NCBI GenBank assembly: GCA_009667805.1
Contig: CM019066.1
Span: forward strand, 2,480,001 to 2,544,000
DNA length: 64,000 bases
Direction of reading: 5' to 3'
Source of the DNA: Leptobrachium leishanense
Lineage: Eukaryota; Chordata; Amphibia; Anura; Megophryidae
The position numbers and the translations under genes are program-made. The notes beneath the pieces are model-generated. The model ran no database searches, was not told where the DNA came from, and worked only from the letters and a program-made list of their open reading frames with translations. Every line of letters starts with the position of its first letter. Positions within the stretch are counted from its first letter, which is position 1. Positions 32,587 through 43,732 of the stretch are shown in pieces.

Positions 32587-33432
32587 TATATATAAAGGTT
32601 TGGATGATAAAATGTGACATAATAATTTTACACTCTGTAAATGATTGAAATCTGAATGGAAATTTCCTCACACAGTATCTGCCTGGTTAGATAGACCCGT
32701 ATCTGCTTTATTAAATAACGTAAAATATGTTTTCATTTCACTAAATTACAAAAAATGCCCATAGAGATCTTAATCCGGCCCTGTGCGCAGAAGCAGGGAG
32801 TCACAGTAATGCGCAGAAAATGGAGCCCCATGAAAGAGTTGGAGAACGTCACCGAAGTGGCCGTAACGAATTCCAACGAAATGCAGAAAGAAAGGGAACT
32901 CTCCCATTCTCCTAATAGGTGTTTAAAGCAATAAAAATGTATTAAAATGTCTCTAAATAATAAAAAAGGTCACTTAAAAAATAATAGGTTTTTTACAGAA
33001 AAAAAAAATTGGGTGAACAAAAAATTTGACCAAAAAGGTGTTCCAAAAAATATTTTTTTTTTTTGCTGAAAATTAAAAAAAATGAAACACTTTATTTTTA
33101 AAAAAAATTAAAAATGATAAAAAAAAAATTCTCATTGAATCCTATGGGATTTGCCTGTTTAAACCTGTCGAACGGAATCATCGAAAATTAGGGTATTACA
33201 CTGACCCTTGTTTGCAGTTCGGCATTCTGCGAATAGATGGACCATCACTTCTCTATGGGGCGATTTCACTGCTGTGGAAGATCGGCAAATTGCCGCAGCA
33301 AACCACATCGTATTTCGATGTCAATTAGTTTGTATTTAGCAAATTGACAGTTTAGTGAAATGACGAATTGCCCCAAAATTGCAGCGAATGGAAACATTTG
33401 GTGGCACGTTCGGTGCTTAGTGAATAAACCAT

Positions 33433-33724
33433 TTTGTGTGTTTAAAAGGAAATTTATTTTTCTTTAGCAGTATAAAATATATCAGGACTCAAAATTTCAA
33501 GTCCCAAGCTACTAGCCAAGCCTTAAGAGCTACCCGCCGCTAGTTGCCCCATCTAACCCCTATCCTGCCCTGCCTCTGCATTCCCACTCGCCCTCATGTA
33601 ATTTCCACTCGCCAAATGCAAGCAGAAAATTTGAGGCCTGATATATATATATATGCTACCCCCCCCCCGCCCCCACACCAAGTCTCATAGTCCAGCACTC
33701 CCGTACTTTATAAAATTGTGACAT
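33433..33724. other. intron, no gene recognised
   Basis: Includes a TA dinucleotide run near 33643 and a C-rich run at about 33660. Confidence 0.35.
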
Positions 33725-34035
33725 AGCCTGTCCCGACGCCACCATTAAACATCGTGGGCACTATTCCCTGGTGAACGCTAATGTTAGCGTCTGGTTGCGT
33801 AAGCGTCAGGATAAGTGACTTTAACGCACGCCCCCCCCCCCCCATATAACATCCCTAACGCTAAACACAGTAAAGATCCGTTAGGGAATCGGTGATTGTG
33901 CGAGAGCTTACTGTACTTTGTGCACCCTATACTTAACATGGGGAGCGCAACCAGTAATCAGCGTTAGGATAAGTAACGTATTACAAAGTGCTAGCGCTGA
34001 TTACCGCAGGGACGCGCAAGCCAAACGTTTTTGAC
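33725..34035. repeat. dispersed repeat with GCGTTAGGATAAGT words
   Basis: CACTATTCCCTGGTGAACGC, ACTTAACATGGGGAGCGCA and AGCGCTGATTACC recur in related form, partly inverted, at 35845-36555. Probably two copies of one non-coding element; ends are not defined here. Confidence 0.4.
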
Positions 34036-34410
34036 AGACTGCACGTGAGCAGAAGGCGTTAATCTATTCATATGCACGGTGTAATCTTTTCATATAAAAC
34101 CGGCAGCCGGAGGGGGAGTGTGTAATCCTAATTTTGTGTTCTTGTAGCTGAATATTTCTGCCTTTCTTTATAATATCTGAACCATGAACGGAGCCGTAAT
34201 AAAGCGATACAAGCGACATGACACCAGCCACGTCTGAATCCTGCTGGGAACTTGATTAAAGGGACAATAAAAGCCATTTGCTGCACGGGTACTTGGGCCT
34301 ACCTTAGATTTGCATGACCTTCCATCGGCTTTTTGCAGGTTTAATATTTTTGATGTGTTATCGTCTCTTCTTGGCGTCAGCTCATTATATTTCCGCTCGT
34401 CCACGCACAG

Positions 34411-34545
34411 GGCCCGGGGAGCGTCACTGGCGCGCACGCTTCTGCACTGAATTCCATGAACGTGGAAGGTGTTTGTGAAAAGCTGAAGCGAATCGACGGG
34501 ATCGATCAGAGCATGTTGGCTCAATACAACGCAACCATTCGCAAG
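34411..34545 (+). CDS. kidins220: kidins220 exon, start of SAM-like domain
   Basis: This 45-codon exon encodes a Gly/Ala/Ser linker, then SMNVEGVCEKLKRIDGIDQS and MLAQYNATIRK. The second part is the first half of the KIDINS220 SAM-like domain, a protein-interaction fold. The acceptor is CCACGCACAG at 34410, with a weak pyrimidine tract, and the donor is GTAAAA at 34546. Both boundaries are phase 0. Similarity to mammalian LNVDAVCEKLKQIEGLDQSM is clear. Confidence 0.94.
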
Positions 34546-35226
34546 GTAAAACCTCTCCACCCAGCCCGGAGATCTGTGAGTCCCCGTTTATGTGCGAGGG
34601 CTGTGGAAATGAAGGTGATGATGCATAGATTTCAAATGGAATAATCCTTAAATAGAAAAACCTTCATGTATTCATGGAAGGGAGCAGCAAATGAAAGCAG
34701 AGGATGTCTGCCTGCACCTTCCTTATATACTCTGAGCACCCCTGTGATTGGAGCATGCTTATTTGTGATTGGCTATGGTAATACCTGCTGTTGCTAGGCA
34801 GATTTAACTTCTCCATGATTGTTGCCAATAAAGCTTTGAGTCTTGTCATGGCACAAAAGGTTGTGCTGTGAAATAGTGAAATGTTATGGAATGAAGGGAA
34901 TCGGTATCTCCTTTACCGGGACCAGTGCAGAGAACATGAGCAGTTTTGGAGCTTGAAAAGTCCCTTTAACCCTTTCACTACCAAAAATGTGCAAATTAAA
35001 TTTTCCATTGTAATACTACTATACATAAAGATTGCATACATTTTATTGGAAGATTAGTGTGCCCCCTGGGGAGAAACAAAAATTCTCCGTAAAATCTCAA
35101 TCCTATCACTTTGTATTACTGCAAAGGGGCTACAAGGAGCAGCCACTATCTCCCTGTGGAAAGCGAGGAATTGCGTCTCCTGATACCAGCCTCACGCTTG
35201 ACTTTTAATTGTATTTACTCTTACAG
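34546..35226. other. intron, no gene recognised
   Basis: A TTTAACCCTTTCACTACC sequence near 34966 resembles piggyBac-like termini and the segment at 6257, but no partner end was found. The rest is unassigned. Confidence 0.4.
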
Positions 35227-35325
35227 GCTAATATTAACGGCCGTGTCCTGCAGCAGTGCAGCATGGACGAACTGAAGAAGGAGATGAGCATGAACTTTGG
35301 CGACTGGCACCTCTTCAAAAGCGCA
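35227..35325 (+). CDS. kidins220: kidins220 exon, end of SAM-like domain
   Basis: This 33-codon exon encodes [20 protein letters not shown] followed by [13 protein letters not shown], the second half of the SAM-like domain and almost identical to the mammalian sequence. The acceptor is TACTCTTACAG at 35226 and the donor is GTATGG at 35326, phase 0 throughout. Together with 34411-34545 it gives the complete domain of about 60 residues. Confidence 0.96.
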
Positions 35326-35844
35326 GTATGGAACACTCTATTATTTCTTTATGTTCTGTGCGTGGTGGTTTTATTAAACGTCATTGGCTTCTTATAATGT
35401 GATGCCCACTTGTCTGCCCTCACAATAAATGTAGCAATGACAATGTATCGGGGGGGTCTTCATGCTTGGCAGATCTTTTATTGTGTCCTGAAGAATCTGT
35501 CCTCCTGTCTCTGTGCTGAATGGAAGTTAAGGTTCAGTGGCTTGGATTAGCAAACCACTAGGTTCCCATTCATTTACACTGATTGATACTTAGTATTCCC
35601 CACTTTGCTATCCCCGATACTGAATCACTCACAGTCACCAACAACAAAAAGTCCCAGCACTCTGGGGCTCTGTTGAAGTGTCTTTTTATTGGATGCCTTA
35701 CACACTAAGGTACCAGCAATGTTTTTGCCTACTGTCTTTTATCAATCTGCTTCATAAAGGTTTTGTCTGGCGGCTCCAGGGTTTCTGAAGTCGCCCTTCT
35801 GACCTTGAATCTGTTAAAACTTGTGGAGTTATAGCTCTTTAAGG
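35326..35844. other. intron, no gene recognised
   Basis: No gene was recognised. 35640-35800 (CTTTTTATTGGATGCC and nearby) has the flavour of Penelope pseudo-LTR sequence but lacks the ribozyme block. Confidence 0.35.
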
Positions 35845-36555
35845 GCACTATCAGCTGACCTGAGCTGAAATGGGGAGGCTAAGGGGAAAGAGTAGCGCTC
35901 GCAAATCTCCCCTTAGCGTCCCCGGTTTACCAGTAGATTACAGGGCAGGCGACGCTAGGCTCCAGGATGCTCAGGGCAGCGCTGAAGTGCTGTAGCGACC
36001 ATCCCCTCCATGGAGTCCATAGGATGCCATGGAAGCTTCTGCTGCCGGGTCACATGACGGCAGGATCTCTCCTCTTGTAGGTCCGCGGAGTGATCGTGGA
36101 GGGAGACTGGGGACTTTTTTCCCCCAGTCTCACTCTGCTCCCGGCAGCCAGAAGCGGCGGATCGGGCTGCTGTTCTCACCGCAGGATGAGAGGTGAGTAT
36201 TTGATTTTTTTTGGGGGGGGGGGGGGTGTTTACAGCTGCATCTAACTGATTCCACAGAAGCTCGTTTAGAGTCTAATCTGTAGCAAACCTTTTCACTTAG
36301 TGGCAGCAGTGAGTAATTAGCATTAGCACTATGTGATCCGAACGCTAATTACTGATTGCGCTCCCTGTACTTAACATGGGGAGCGCAAAGTACAGTAAGC
36401 TCGCGCTGAAAAGCGCTAATTCGCTAATGGATTTTTTAACCCGTTAGCGATCAGGAGGTGATGTGTGGGTCACGCTGTCACCTTAATTAACCTAGCGCTA
36501 ACACTCATTTATGTGAGTGCTATCGTTAAGGGGGTGATAGTGCCCGCTGTGTTTA
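35845..36555. mobile_element. element with GGGCACTATCA ends
   Basis: AGGGCACTATCAGCTGAC at the left is mirrored by GGGGTGATAGTGCCC at the right. Internal words (ACTTAACATGGGGAGCGCA) are shared with 33725-34035. A run of G occurs at about 36216-36227. No coding content. Confidence 0.5.
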
Positions 36556-36784
36556 TTGTCCCTAAGGTGATGTGACTGTGTGTGATGGGGACTCACATGC
36601 TAGTTTTTTGGCTTGGCAGCTCCTTGTTCCACTAACCCTCAACTTATTTTTTCTGACGTGCACAAACATCAGGGGAATATATCCTATAGCTAACTCCCTG
36701 ACCCCATAAAAATCCAAAAATACCTTCAATTTGCTCCCTTTAGGAAAAAGTAATGCTTGACTAATATGCGTTGTTATGCGTATG

Positions 36785-37125
36785 CAGGCTGCGCGCCCCT
36801 AATCTGAAAAATCCAAAATGCTCCATAATCCAAAGCAAAGGCAAGACTCAAAGTGTAAGATTTCATCTCTGACCGGGGGGGGGCGGCGAATGATTCAAAA
36901 TATTGTGTAAAATGCCCTATGTGTATATGAAGCATACATGAATTTCATGTTTCCATAATCTGAAAAGATTCCATAAACAATTCTGGCAACAAGTATTTTG
37001 TATTTCTGTAACCACTCAATGTTCTTGAACCCAGGACATACTTGAAAATGAGAGAAATCTCAATGTATCCTTCCTGGTAAAATCCTTTATAAATAAATAA
37101 ATGAATATGGGATGCTCAACCAGTA
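36785..37125. mobile_element. Tigger/pogo-like MITE (copy 2) with LINE tail inserted
   Basis: CCTAATCTGAAAAATCCAAA at the left and ATGGGATGCTCAACCAG at the right match the style of 15464-15762. A LINE 3' end at 36996-37105 interrupts the right side. Confidence 0.4.
36996..37105 (+). mobile_element. solo 3' end of the minisatellite-tailed LINE
   Basis: TTGTATTTCTGTAACCACTC and CCAGGACATACTTGAAAATG followed by ATAAATAAATAAAT match the unique tail of the LINE copies ending near 2050 and 59757, here without any 39-bp repeat. It is an extreme 5' truncation. Confidence 0.7.
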
Positions 37126-37827
37126 GAATTACAGGCTTGTAATCTATATGTGATCACGCTGGTTGACGTAGTCATGTAAAAATGAACACTAGAAAATATT
37201 TAGTAACTTTTTTTATTTTTTGCTGAATTTGTGGAATTTCGTATTTTCCCATTAGGTCCGCCCTAATCTGTAAAGCTGAGGGTTTTTTTCCTACAGCTCT
37301 CAGAGCTTATTTTGCCCATAATCGTATAACAAGCTCATAATGTATGAACGCTGTAATAAACATGTGACTTTACACTCGCATTCAGAATCATTTGATCTAA
37401 TTGGCTCCAAAAAACAGATTGACTCTCGAGGTTGCTTTCAAAGCGATGAGATTAAGTATTTAAAACATTGGAAACGACTGCAAGAAATTTATTCAGGCTT
37501 AATTGTTCTCCTGAAAAATCTCTTCCCGAAGCCTTTTGTTGTGAAACCTCCACTAACAGATGGAATCATAACTTGCAGATTACAGCTCAACATAATCTCT
37601 CTCATTTCTTCTCTGCTTTGTGGAAGCGAGTGGAGGACAATGTGTCTGCAATACAGTTACTGTAAATGCAAGGAGCGACGATGGGCAACCTCTGCCGCTC
37701 CTGCTGCTTTGTGCCAAGGCGTTTCTGCCCGTCCCGCTGGTGGGTGTAGAAGGAGGTATGTTAGGGAGATGAAACTGGAATCCTGCCTCTACTTATTGAT
37801 AACCCTGATGTTCTGTTCTCTCCTAAG
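37126..37827. other. intron, no gene recognised
   Basis: A 166-codon open frame at 37340-37840 has no recognisable similarity and overlaps the splice acceptor, so it is not called as a gene. Confidence 0.4.
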
Positions 37828-38061
37828 CTTCAAGAAATGAGATGTTCTGACATGCCAGTGCACCCAGAAGAAGTCCGCATGACAGCCGAGATGAGTCGGG
37901 GCCTGCCTGCCCATAATGAAGTCGTCAGACGTTCCGTTCCTAACCCAGAGGTGCCGCACAGTGACCTGGCGGGTCAGGGTTACGATTTCAGTTTCAGCTT
38001 TGAAGAAATCAATAATATTGGTTTTGATGAGCCTCCACGCCCTGGTAACGGTGGCTGGCAG
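37828..38061 (+). CDS. kidins220: kidins220 coding exon 7 of window
   Basis: This 78-codon exon encodes LQEMRCSDMPVHPEEVRMTA, then a polar stretch ending FSFEEINNIGFDEPPRP and GNGGWQ. The FSFEE motif matches NFSFEELNTLGLDE in mammals, while the middle is poorly conserved, as in other species. The acceptor is CTCTCCTAAG at 37827 and the donor is GTACAG at 38062, phase 0 on both sides. Confidence 0.93.
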
Positions 38062-38377
38062 GTACAGAAGGGTTTCTGCCTCTCTTTTTGTCTATACTTA
38101 CTGTACATATGATACGCGGAAGGAACAGCCAAGCATGATATTGTGTTTTTCCACGTGGAGTTCAAATGTTTGTAAGTTACCTTTGACCTTATTGGCCATC
38201 TCTAACCTAATTCTAATGCTAAATAGGTGACATAACCAGACTATAGGGTCTATTCAAAGAAATCGGGAATATCCATGCGTTTCAGTGTTCCACGTGAGGC
38301 TTCTACCGGGGATACTGACGTGTGTGGTTATAGTAAAGGTAGGATGACCACATCAGCCATGTTTAAAGGGACACATA
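38062..38377. other. intron, no gene recognised
   Basis: Nothing recognised in this short intronic stretch. Confidence 0.35.
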
Positions 38378-38562
38378 CAGGTCTATTCAGAGAAAGGTGA
38401 AACTCAGGAGAATGACTGGAGAAGTGAAAATTCTAGGTAAAAATAATCAAACCAGAAAAATTCTCCCATTTATCTCACTTTCTAAATTGGCTATTTGGTC
38501 TAGATTGTTCTCTTCTCCTGCCAGTTCTCCTGATTTTCACGTTTTACCGAATAGACCTGATT
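38378..38562. mobile_element. palindromic MITE (copy 2)
   Basis: GGTCTATTCAGAGAAAGGTG is mirrored by CACGTTTTACCGAATAGACC. The interior (GAGAATGACTGGAGAAGTGA) matches the element at 1632-1808. Confidence 0.65.
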
Positions 38563-38998
38563 GTGTTGGTGTTTATGTGGCAATATGGCTGCTTGTGTCT
38601 CTAAAACATGGTTAGCTATTCTTCTTTCATATTTTAAGCATTACATAGATTCAACGGTCACAGCCAAATGTACCCCATTTTAATTTTTTTAAAGCAATGA
38701 TTTGGCTCTCAGACAGTCCCCATTGCTTATCTGCTCCTTTCACAGACTTGTTAAATTTCATGTACAGTATGGGAGGTTCCCGTTGGGGTAAGGTAACAAA
38801 TACGTGCATCATAACAGACACAAGTCTTTAAACATTAAGACCATTAGGAAAATGTTTGGGGGAGGGGGGTGGGGACTATTGTTTTATATATTTTATATAA
38901 ACACTAAAAAGCTCATTTCTATATTATGTGACATATATTGCTGTTCAGTATTGGTTGTTTCCTATTTAAGCCCTTTGTCTTCTATATTTATTTCACAG

Positions 38999-40231
38999 GC
39001 AAAGACACATAGAACTCCAAGTCTCACAAGTCTTAATTCTCAAGAATCCAGCATCGAAATCTCCAAGCTGACCGATAAAGTACAGGCTGAATATAGAGAT
39101 GCCTACAGGGAATATATTGCTCAGATGTCCCATGTCGAAGGCCCTGGGACTTCTACTATAAGTGGTAGATCTTCGCCAATGAGTTCCAGCGCTTACTATA
39201 CAGGGCAGAGCACGTCTGTCAGTTCCCTGCACTCCAGCACGGAGCAGGAAAAGAGTAAAGATGGTGAACCTAAAGGGGAAGATGCAAGGAAACCATTTTT
39301 GCTGAAGAGAAATGATGTTGTTGATTACACCTCCTCAACAGTGTCCACTGCCGATGCTTCGCCACTTGACCCCATCACAGAAGAAGACGAAAAATCGGAT
39401 CAGTCTGGATCCAAACTCCTACCTGGTAAAAAGGCGACAGAAAGAACAAGCCTTTTCCAGGGTCCAGACATCAAGATTAAAGGAACAGGGCTGCGCTACC
39501 AAAAGCTGCCGAGCGATGAAGACGAATCTGGAACTGAAGAGTCTGACAACACTCCTCTCCTCAAAGATGGAAAGGACAAGAAGCTTGAGAGTAATTCAGA
39601 CAAGAGAACGTCTGACCATCCATCTGAACCCGTGAGGACCTTCATAAAAGCAAAGGAGTACCTGTCGGATGCCATTCTTGACAAGAAAGATTCCTCAGAT
39701 TCAGGTGTTCGATCCAATGAAAGCTCACCGAATCACTCGCTCAACAACGAAGCCGCAGATGACTCTCTACTTGAGAAAGCAAACCTTATAGAGCTCGACG
39801 ATGACCGCTTGCGTGGAAAGCGGGGAATACCCAACAGCTTGAGCGGCCTTCAAGACTCCACTATCGCTCGCATGTCGATTTGCTCTGAAGACAAGAAGAG
39901 TCCATCAGAGAGTAGCCTCATTGCCAGCAGCCCCGAGGAGAACTGGCCTTCCTGTCAGAAAAGTTACAACCTCAACCGCACTCCAAGCACCGTCACTCTC
40001 AACAACAACACTGGGAACCAGAACTTCGAAGAGACGGTGGAAAAGAAAGAAGACGCCATCATCATTGTTCCTGGATCCAGCCCTGTCCAGAACGAGAACC
40101 TGAAGCGCCTGACTCACAAGAGAGGTCAACGTTCGGGATACAGCCGGCTGGCGAAAGACGCGTCAGAGCTGCACACGGTTGCGTCATCTGAAATGGCTGG
40201 CTTGTCTGAAGAGAGAGAGAGTATCCTTTAA
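38999..40231 (+). CDS. kidins220: kidins220 last coding exon
   Basis: The 410-codon terminal exon begins AKTHRTPSLTSLNSQESSIE, then EISKLTDKVQAEYRDAYREY, followed by a long Ser/Asp/Glu-rich tail. Highly conserved blocks are LDPITEEDEKSDQSGSKLLP, RYQKLPSDEDESGTEESDNT, RTFIKAKEYLSDAILDKKDS and LNRTPSTVTLNNN. It ends in EERESIL, the PDZ-binding terminus reported to bind syntrophin. The acceptor is TATTTCACAG at 38998 and the stop TAA is at 40229-40231. The open frame continues upstream into the intron, but splice phase and homology fix the start at 38999. Confidence 0.98.
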   Translation, partial: AKTHRTPSLTSLNSQESSIEISKLTDKVQAEYRDAYREYIAQMSHVEGPGTSTISGRSSPMSSSAYYTGQSTSVSSLHSSTEQEKSKDGEPKGEDARKPFLLKRNDVVDYTSSTVSTADASPLDPITEEDEKSDQSGSKLLPGKKATERTSLFQGPDIKIKGTGLRYQKLPSDEDESGTEESDNTPLLKDGKDKKLESNSDKRTSDHPSEPVRTFIKAKEYLSDAILDKKDSSDSGVRSNESSPNHSLNNEAADDSLLEKANLIELDDDRLRGKRGIPNSLSGLQDSTIARMSICSEDKKSPSESSLIASSPEENWPSCQKSYNLNRTPSTVTLNNNTGNQNFEETVEKKEDAIIIVPGSSPVQNENLKRLTHKRGQRSGYSRLAKDASELHTVASSEMAGLSEERESIL

Positions 40232-40784
40232 ACACACTTCACATTCACATATTGTGTGTTTGTATCATTACTCATTGACAAAAACCATCTGATTTTGCCC
40301 ATGTCATCCAAGCCTTCCGTTCGCATATGGTCCTTAACAGAACCTTTTATAAAATCAACTGGAAAACCTCTAAATGTTCCTTGTCGTTAAACTAGAACGT
40401 CCATAGAAATCCTCATTTCTTGTTGGCTGTAAAATCCTGTCACTGCCATTCCTGTCACTTTGTGTCCGTGTACAGAAGAAAAGAAATGTAGTTGACGGAC
40501 ACCCAGGCAAAGCTAGACTGTTTTGGCAAATTAATTTTACTTTATATTTTTCCATGTCACCAGTTGTAATTGACGAAACCCTCGCTGAGTCATTTCCAAT
40601 AAAACAGGACCTGATACCGTTCAACAAATCTGCCATGTCCCGATTAGTTTTTCCAAACTCACACAGGAAGTGTTATGCTAAAACGTGTTATATTAGACAG
40701 CCTGTAGATTTGTGCAGTGTTATGTGGTGTATGCACACCTCTTATCATAAGCCGACATTACAGACTAGTAATACACGGTTTTAT
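40232..40784 (+). other. kidins220: kidins220 3' UTR, proximal part
   Basis: Non-coding sequence follows the stop codon. It runs into TAATACACGGTTTTAT (40769-40784), one copy of a 16-bp direct repeat whose other copy is at 46079-46094. It is therefore read as the part of the 3' UTR before the transposon insertion. Confidence 0.7.
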
Positions 40785-40858
40785 AGAAACCTAATAAGTG
40801 TGATGTGTAGTATACCAATGATACCACAGCAGCTCAAAGCACACCTGCATAAAGTGCT

Positions 40859-40864
40859 AATAAA
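40859..40864 (+). promoter_or_regulatory. candidate premature poly(A) signal in the inserted element
   Basis: AATAAA lies 75 bases past the insertion point, in sense with kidins220. It could truncate the 3' UTR if used. No strong downstream GU-rich element is obvious, so use is uncertain. Confidence 0.3.
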
Positions 40865-41018
40865 TTGATACAACGAAGAAAAAGAAGAGCATGCATTGAT
40901 CACACCAGCCAACTGGCATGCACATGGAGTCCTGATCCAACTGTGGGACCTCCTGGTGTATAGGAAAGCAAGTGGCACACAAGTATGAACATCCAGTATT
41001 CACCACACCGCTGAATTA

Positions 41019-41454
41019 GGCTAGGGACAGATGAGCGCAGAAAATGCGGCCACCGTCAAAATGTACGTCGATGCGTGCGCACGCATTTTTTCACGGAATA
41101 CGCTTAAGTGGTCAGACGATGCGCAATTCTGGACGTATTTCATGACGATGGGGTGAAAAGAAGTCTAGGGAAATCCGGCTGTTTGAACGTTATGTTGGCC
41201 GCACACTAGCAGCGTCTGACATCTCCTAATCACGCACACACGCTGCTATGCGGCCGCAGCGCACTCTGTACGTCAATACCAGCGGTTTAACGTTCTCGAA
41301 AAAATGCGTTCATTTTCCACTTGCGTTGCGCGGCCGGACTTTTGTGCGACCGTACTTCGTATATTGGCTGTCATTGCCCGGCATCTGCTGCTAGTGCGGC
41401 CGTGATTATGTGCGCCAGAACGCGCGTTCGCACTGCCTCAGTCTGACCCTAGCC
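41019..41454. mobile_element. CpG-rich MITE, Harbinger-like (copy 2)
   Basis: The ends GGCTAGGGACAGATGAGCG and CAGTCTGACCCTAGCC are preceded by TTA on the left, while the right flank TGT has diverged. It is internally similar to 1066-1492 in inverse orientation (GCGGCCGCAGCGCACTCTGT). Confidence 0.65.
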
Positions 41455-41593
41455 TGTGGCAACCTGGATACCCTCCGTCCTTGAACAGGAACCAAATGTT
41501 ATCCAACCGTTAGGTGATGGTATTCCTGGATCAGCAAGTCCAGCAGATCCAGCAAGGTAGGTAGATCAGGGAAAGCCAGTAGTGGAGCCCGCG

Positions 41594-41630
41594 AGCTCGA
41601 CGCGTTTCGTCTAGCACTTCCTCAAGAGCT
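41594..41630 (-). ncRNA. hammerhead ribozyme-like motif, partly degenerate
   Basis: On the minus strand: AGCUC, UUGAGGA, an extra A, GUGCUAGAC, GAAAC, GCGUC, GAGCU. Stem I pairs over 5 bp (AGCUC/GAGCU) and GUC precedes it. C3 of the CUGANGA core is U and stem II is only 2 bp, so activity is doubtful. Confidence 0.45.
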
Positions 41631-42230
41631 GACTTGAATCACTCATTGCTCTCTTAAATAACTCTTTATCCTTATTAGACAGTAACTGGATGCACCGGAA
41701 TCGTCCATGGTGCACCAGAGGTGACGAATCGTCACCGGTAGCCTCAAACAGAGCCCAACGGAAGTGACATCACATCTTCACGTTCTCCATCCAGCTTAAG
41801 GGCAATAGCGATGGGAAGTAGGGGCAAAAACCACGATCTTCGAACAGACCACAGCCGACCTATATATAGTGGCAAGAAAAAGTATGTGAACCCTTTGGGA
41901 TTACGTGGAGTTTTGCATGAATTGGTCATAAAATGTGCTCTGATCTTCATCTAAGTCACAACAATTTGAAAAACACAGTCTGCTTAAAATAATACAACAC
42001 TAACATTATATGTTTTTATTGAACCGAACATGTAAACATTCACAGTGCAGGGTGGAAAAAGTATGTGAACCTTTGGACTTAATAACTGGTTGACCCTCCT
42101 TTGGCAGCAATAACCTCAACCAAATGTTTCCTGTAGTTGCAGATCAGACTTGCACAACGATCTGGAGTAATTTTGGACCACTCCTCTTCACAAAACTGTT
42201 TCAGTGTAGCAATATTTTTGGGATGTCTGG

Positions 42231-43732
42231 TAGACATGTGCACAGCACAAAATTTCGTTTTGAACTAATGGATTAGTCCTAAATTGCAATTTATTTAGTT
42301 GCTAAAGAAATTCGTTTTCAGTTCTTTAGTATGAAAACTAATTTCATTCATCCGAAAACCATTGGATACAATTACTATTGTAGTGGCTCCTCAGAGGGCT
42401 GAGATCGCTGCTTGTTACAGTATCACTCACTCTCAGCACAATGTGCCAGGCAAAGCGGTTACAGTAACTGACTGCTGCTCATCACAGTGCTCAGAGTTTC
42501 AGTAAAACTATTAAATATTTTTATATATAAGCGGTTAGAACAATATTATTTCCTTATTTTAATGAAACTCTGAGCGCTGTTACAGTCAGTTACTGTAACA
42601 GCTGAGCCTGATACATTGTACTGAGAGATAATATAACAAGCAGCCGATCTCAGCGCTCACAGACACTAGATTTAAAGGGCTAAAAAAAAGGCTCCTCTCT
42701 GTATAATGTATAGAACATCCTCCTGCATTAATTAATACCCCTCTCTGTATAATGTATACAACATCCACCTGCATTAATTAATGCCCCTCTCTGTATAGAA
42801 CATCCTACTGCATTGGCATGTGGAGGGTGCAGATCTTTGGAATGCAATGCTTTTCCAGCACAGGAGAGGGAACTTTTACTTAAACTTTGTATCTCTGTGG
42901 GGGAGACACAGGAATATAAAAGCAGGGGAGAGGGAAAATATTAACGTAAATCGGTCTGAAAGCTCAGAGAAGAGATGACTGGTGCAAATTAATTTTTATA
43001 ATAAAATAAAGCACTTTAAATCTAGGGAAAACATTCAAATAAATCACACTGAAGGCTCATAATGACAGAGTAACTGTGAGAGCTGGATACTAAATGTATC
43101 AGACGTAAAAAAAACCTTTATAACAAGCAGCACTGGGAGAGGAGAGGGACTTTATATAAAATGTGTGTTCTAGATGAGGAAAGCGGGATAGTGCTCCTGG
43201 ATAATATAAAATGTATCAGACCTAAGCCCCTATTATGCAGAGCGGGAGGGGAGATAACACACGTTTTATAAAGTCCCTCTCTTCTCCCAGCGGAGGCGTT
43301 TTTACTATCCAGCCATCCTCTGTCATTAGCTTTCAGTGTGATTTATTTGAATGTTTTCTTTCTCCAGCTGCTTTTATCATCTTGTCTGCCTCATAGACAT
43401 GCAAGGGTTAAGTAAAGGTTTCCTCTCCTGTGCTGGCTGTCTGTGCTGCGAGTGAGTATTCTGGAGCTCTATCACTGTCAGATATTTGGGTAGGGGTTGG
43501 GAAGGATTACACATACAAACCTTTCTTGTAGTTTTGCAGTGTTGCATTCAATACTGGTCTCCTTCACTCATCAATGTAATATCACAAAAAGGACTGAAAC
43601 TAAAATGTAGTGCATTTTATTTTAGTTTCTTTTGTTTTTTGTACTGAGCAGTTTCGTATCTCTTGAGTCATACTAAATTATCCCAAAATTCGGACTAAAT
43701 CGTTTTAGTACTAAAACGAATGCACATGTCTA
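42231..43732. mobile_element. hAT-like non-autonomous transposon
   Basis: Perfect 12-bp inverted termini TAGACATGTGCA and TGCACATGTCTA are flanked by an exact 8-bp duplication ATGTCTGG (42223-42230, 43733-43740), the hAT signature. The 1.5-kb interior has AT-rich subterminal regions with TTCGTTTT and AAACGAA words. A large imperfect palindrome (about 42402-42658, GAGATCGCTGCTTGTTA and its inverse) is also present. No transposase frame. Confidence 0.85.

Larger units (their letters stand above)
28371..32788. mobile_element. inner repeat with AGCCGGATTAA ends
   Basis: AGCCGGATTAACATAGGGGC at the left is answered by TCTTAATCCGGCCCT at the right. It contains segments (GAACAATGATGCTGCACTAA, GTCTGCATTGATTGG) reminiscent of the piggyBac-like family at 21.7 kb. 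It is interrupted by the L2 and Tc1 elements. Confidence 0.4.
28243..33432 (-). mobile_element. non-autonomous element with TATTCACTAA ends (copy 4), outer shell of nest
   Basis: The left edge GGGTCTCTTCACTAAGG and the right edge TTAGTGAATAAACC are inverted. The right 450 bp matches copies 1-3 (CATCACTTCTCTATGGGGCG, GAATCCTATGGGATT). Between them lie an inner repeat, an L2 LINE and a Tc1 element, which account for almost all of the 5.2 kb. Confidence 0.55.

Noticed and set aside
37340..37840. 166-codon open frame as an independent gene
   Set aside because: No recognisable similarity or domain. It overlaps the intron and splice acceptor of kidins220.
38804..38998. N-terminal extension of the last kidins220 exon to 38804
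   Set aside because: The open frame continues into the intron by chance. TATTTCACAG at 38998 and homology from AKTHRTPSL fix the exon start.
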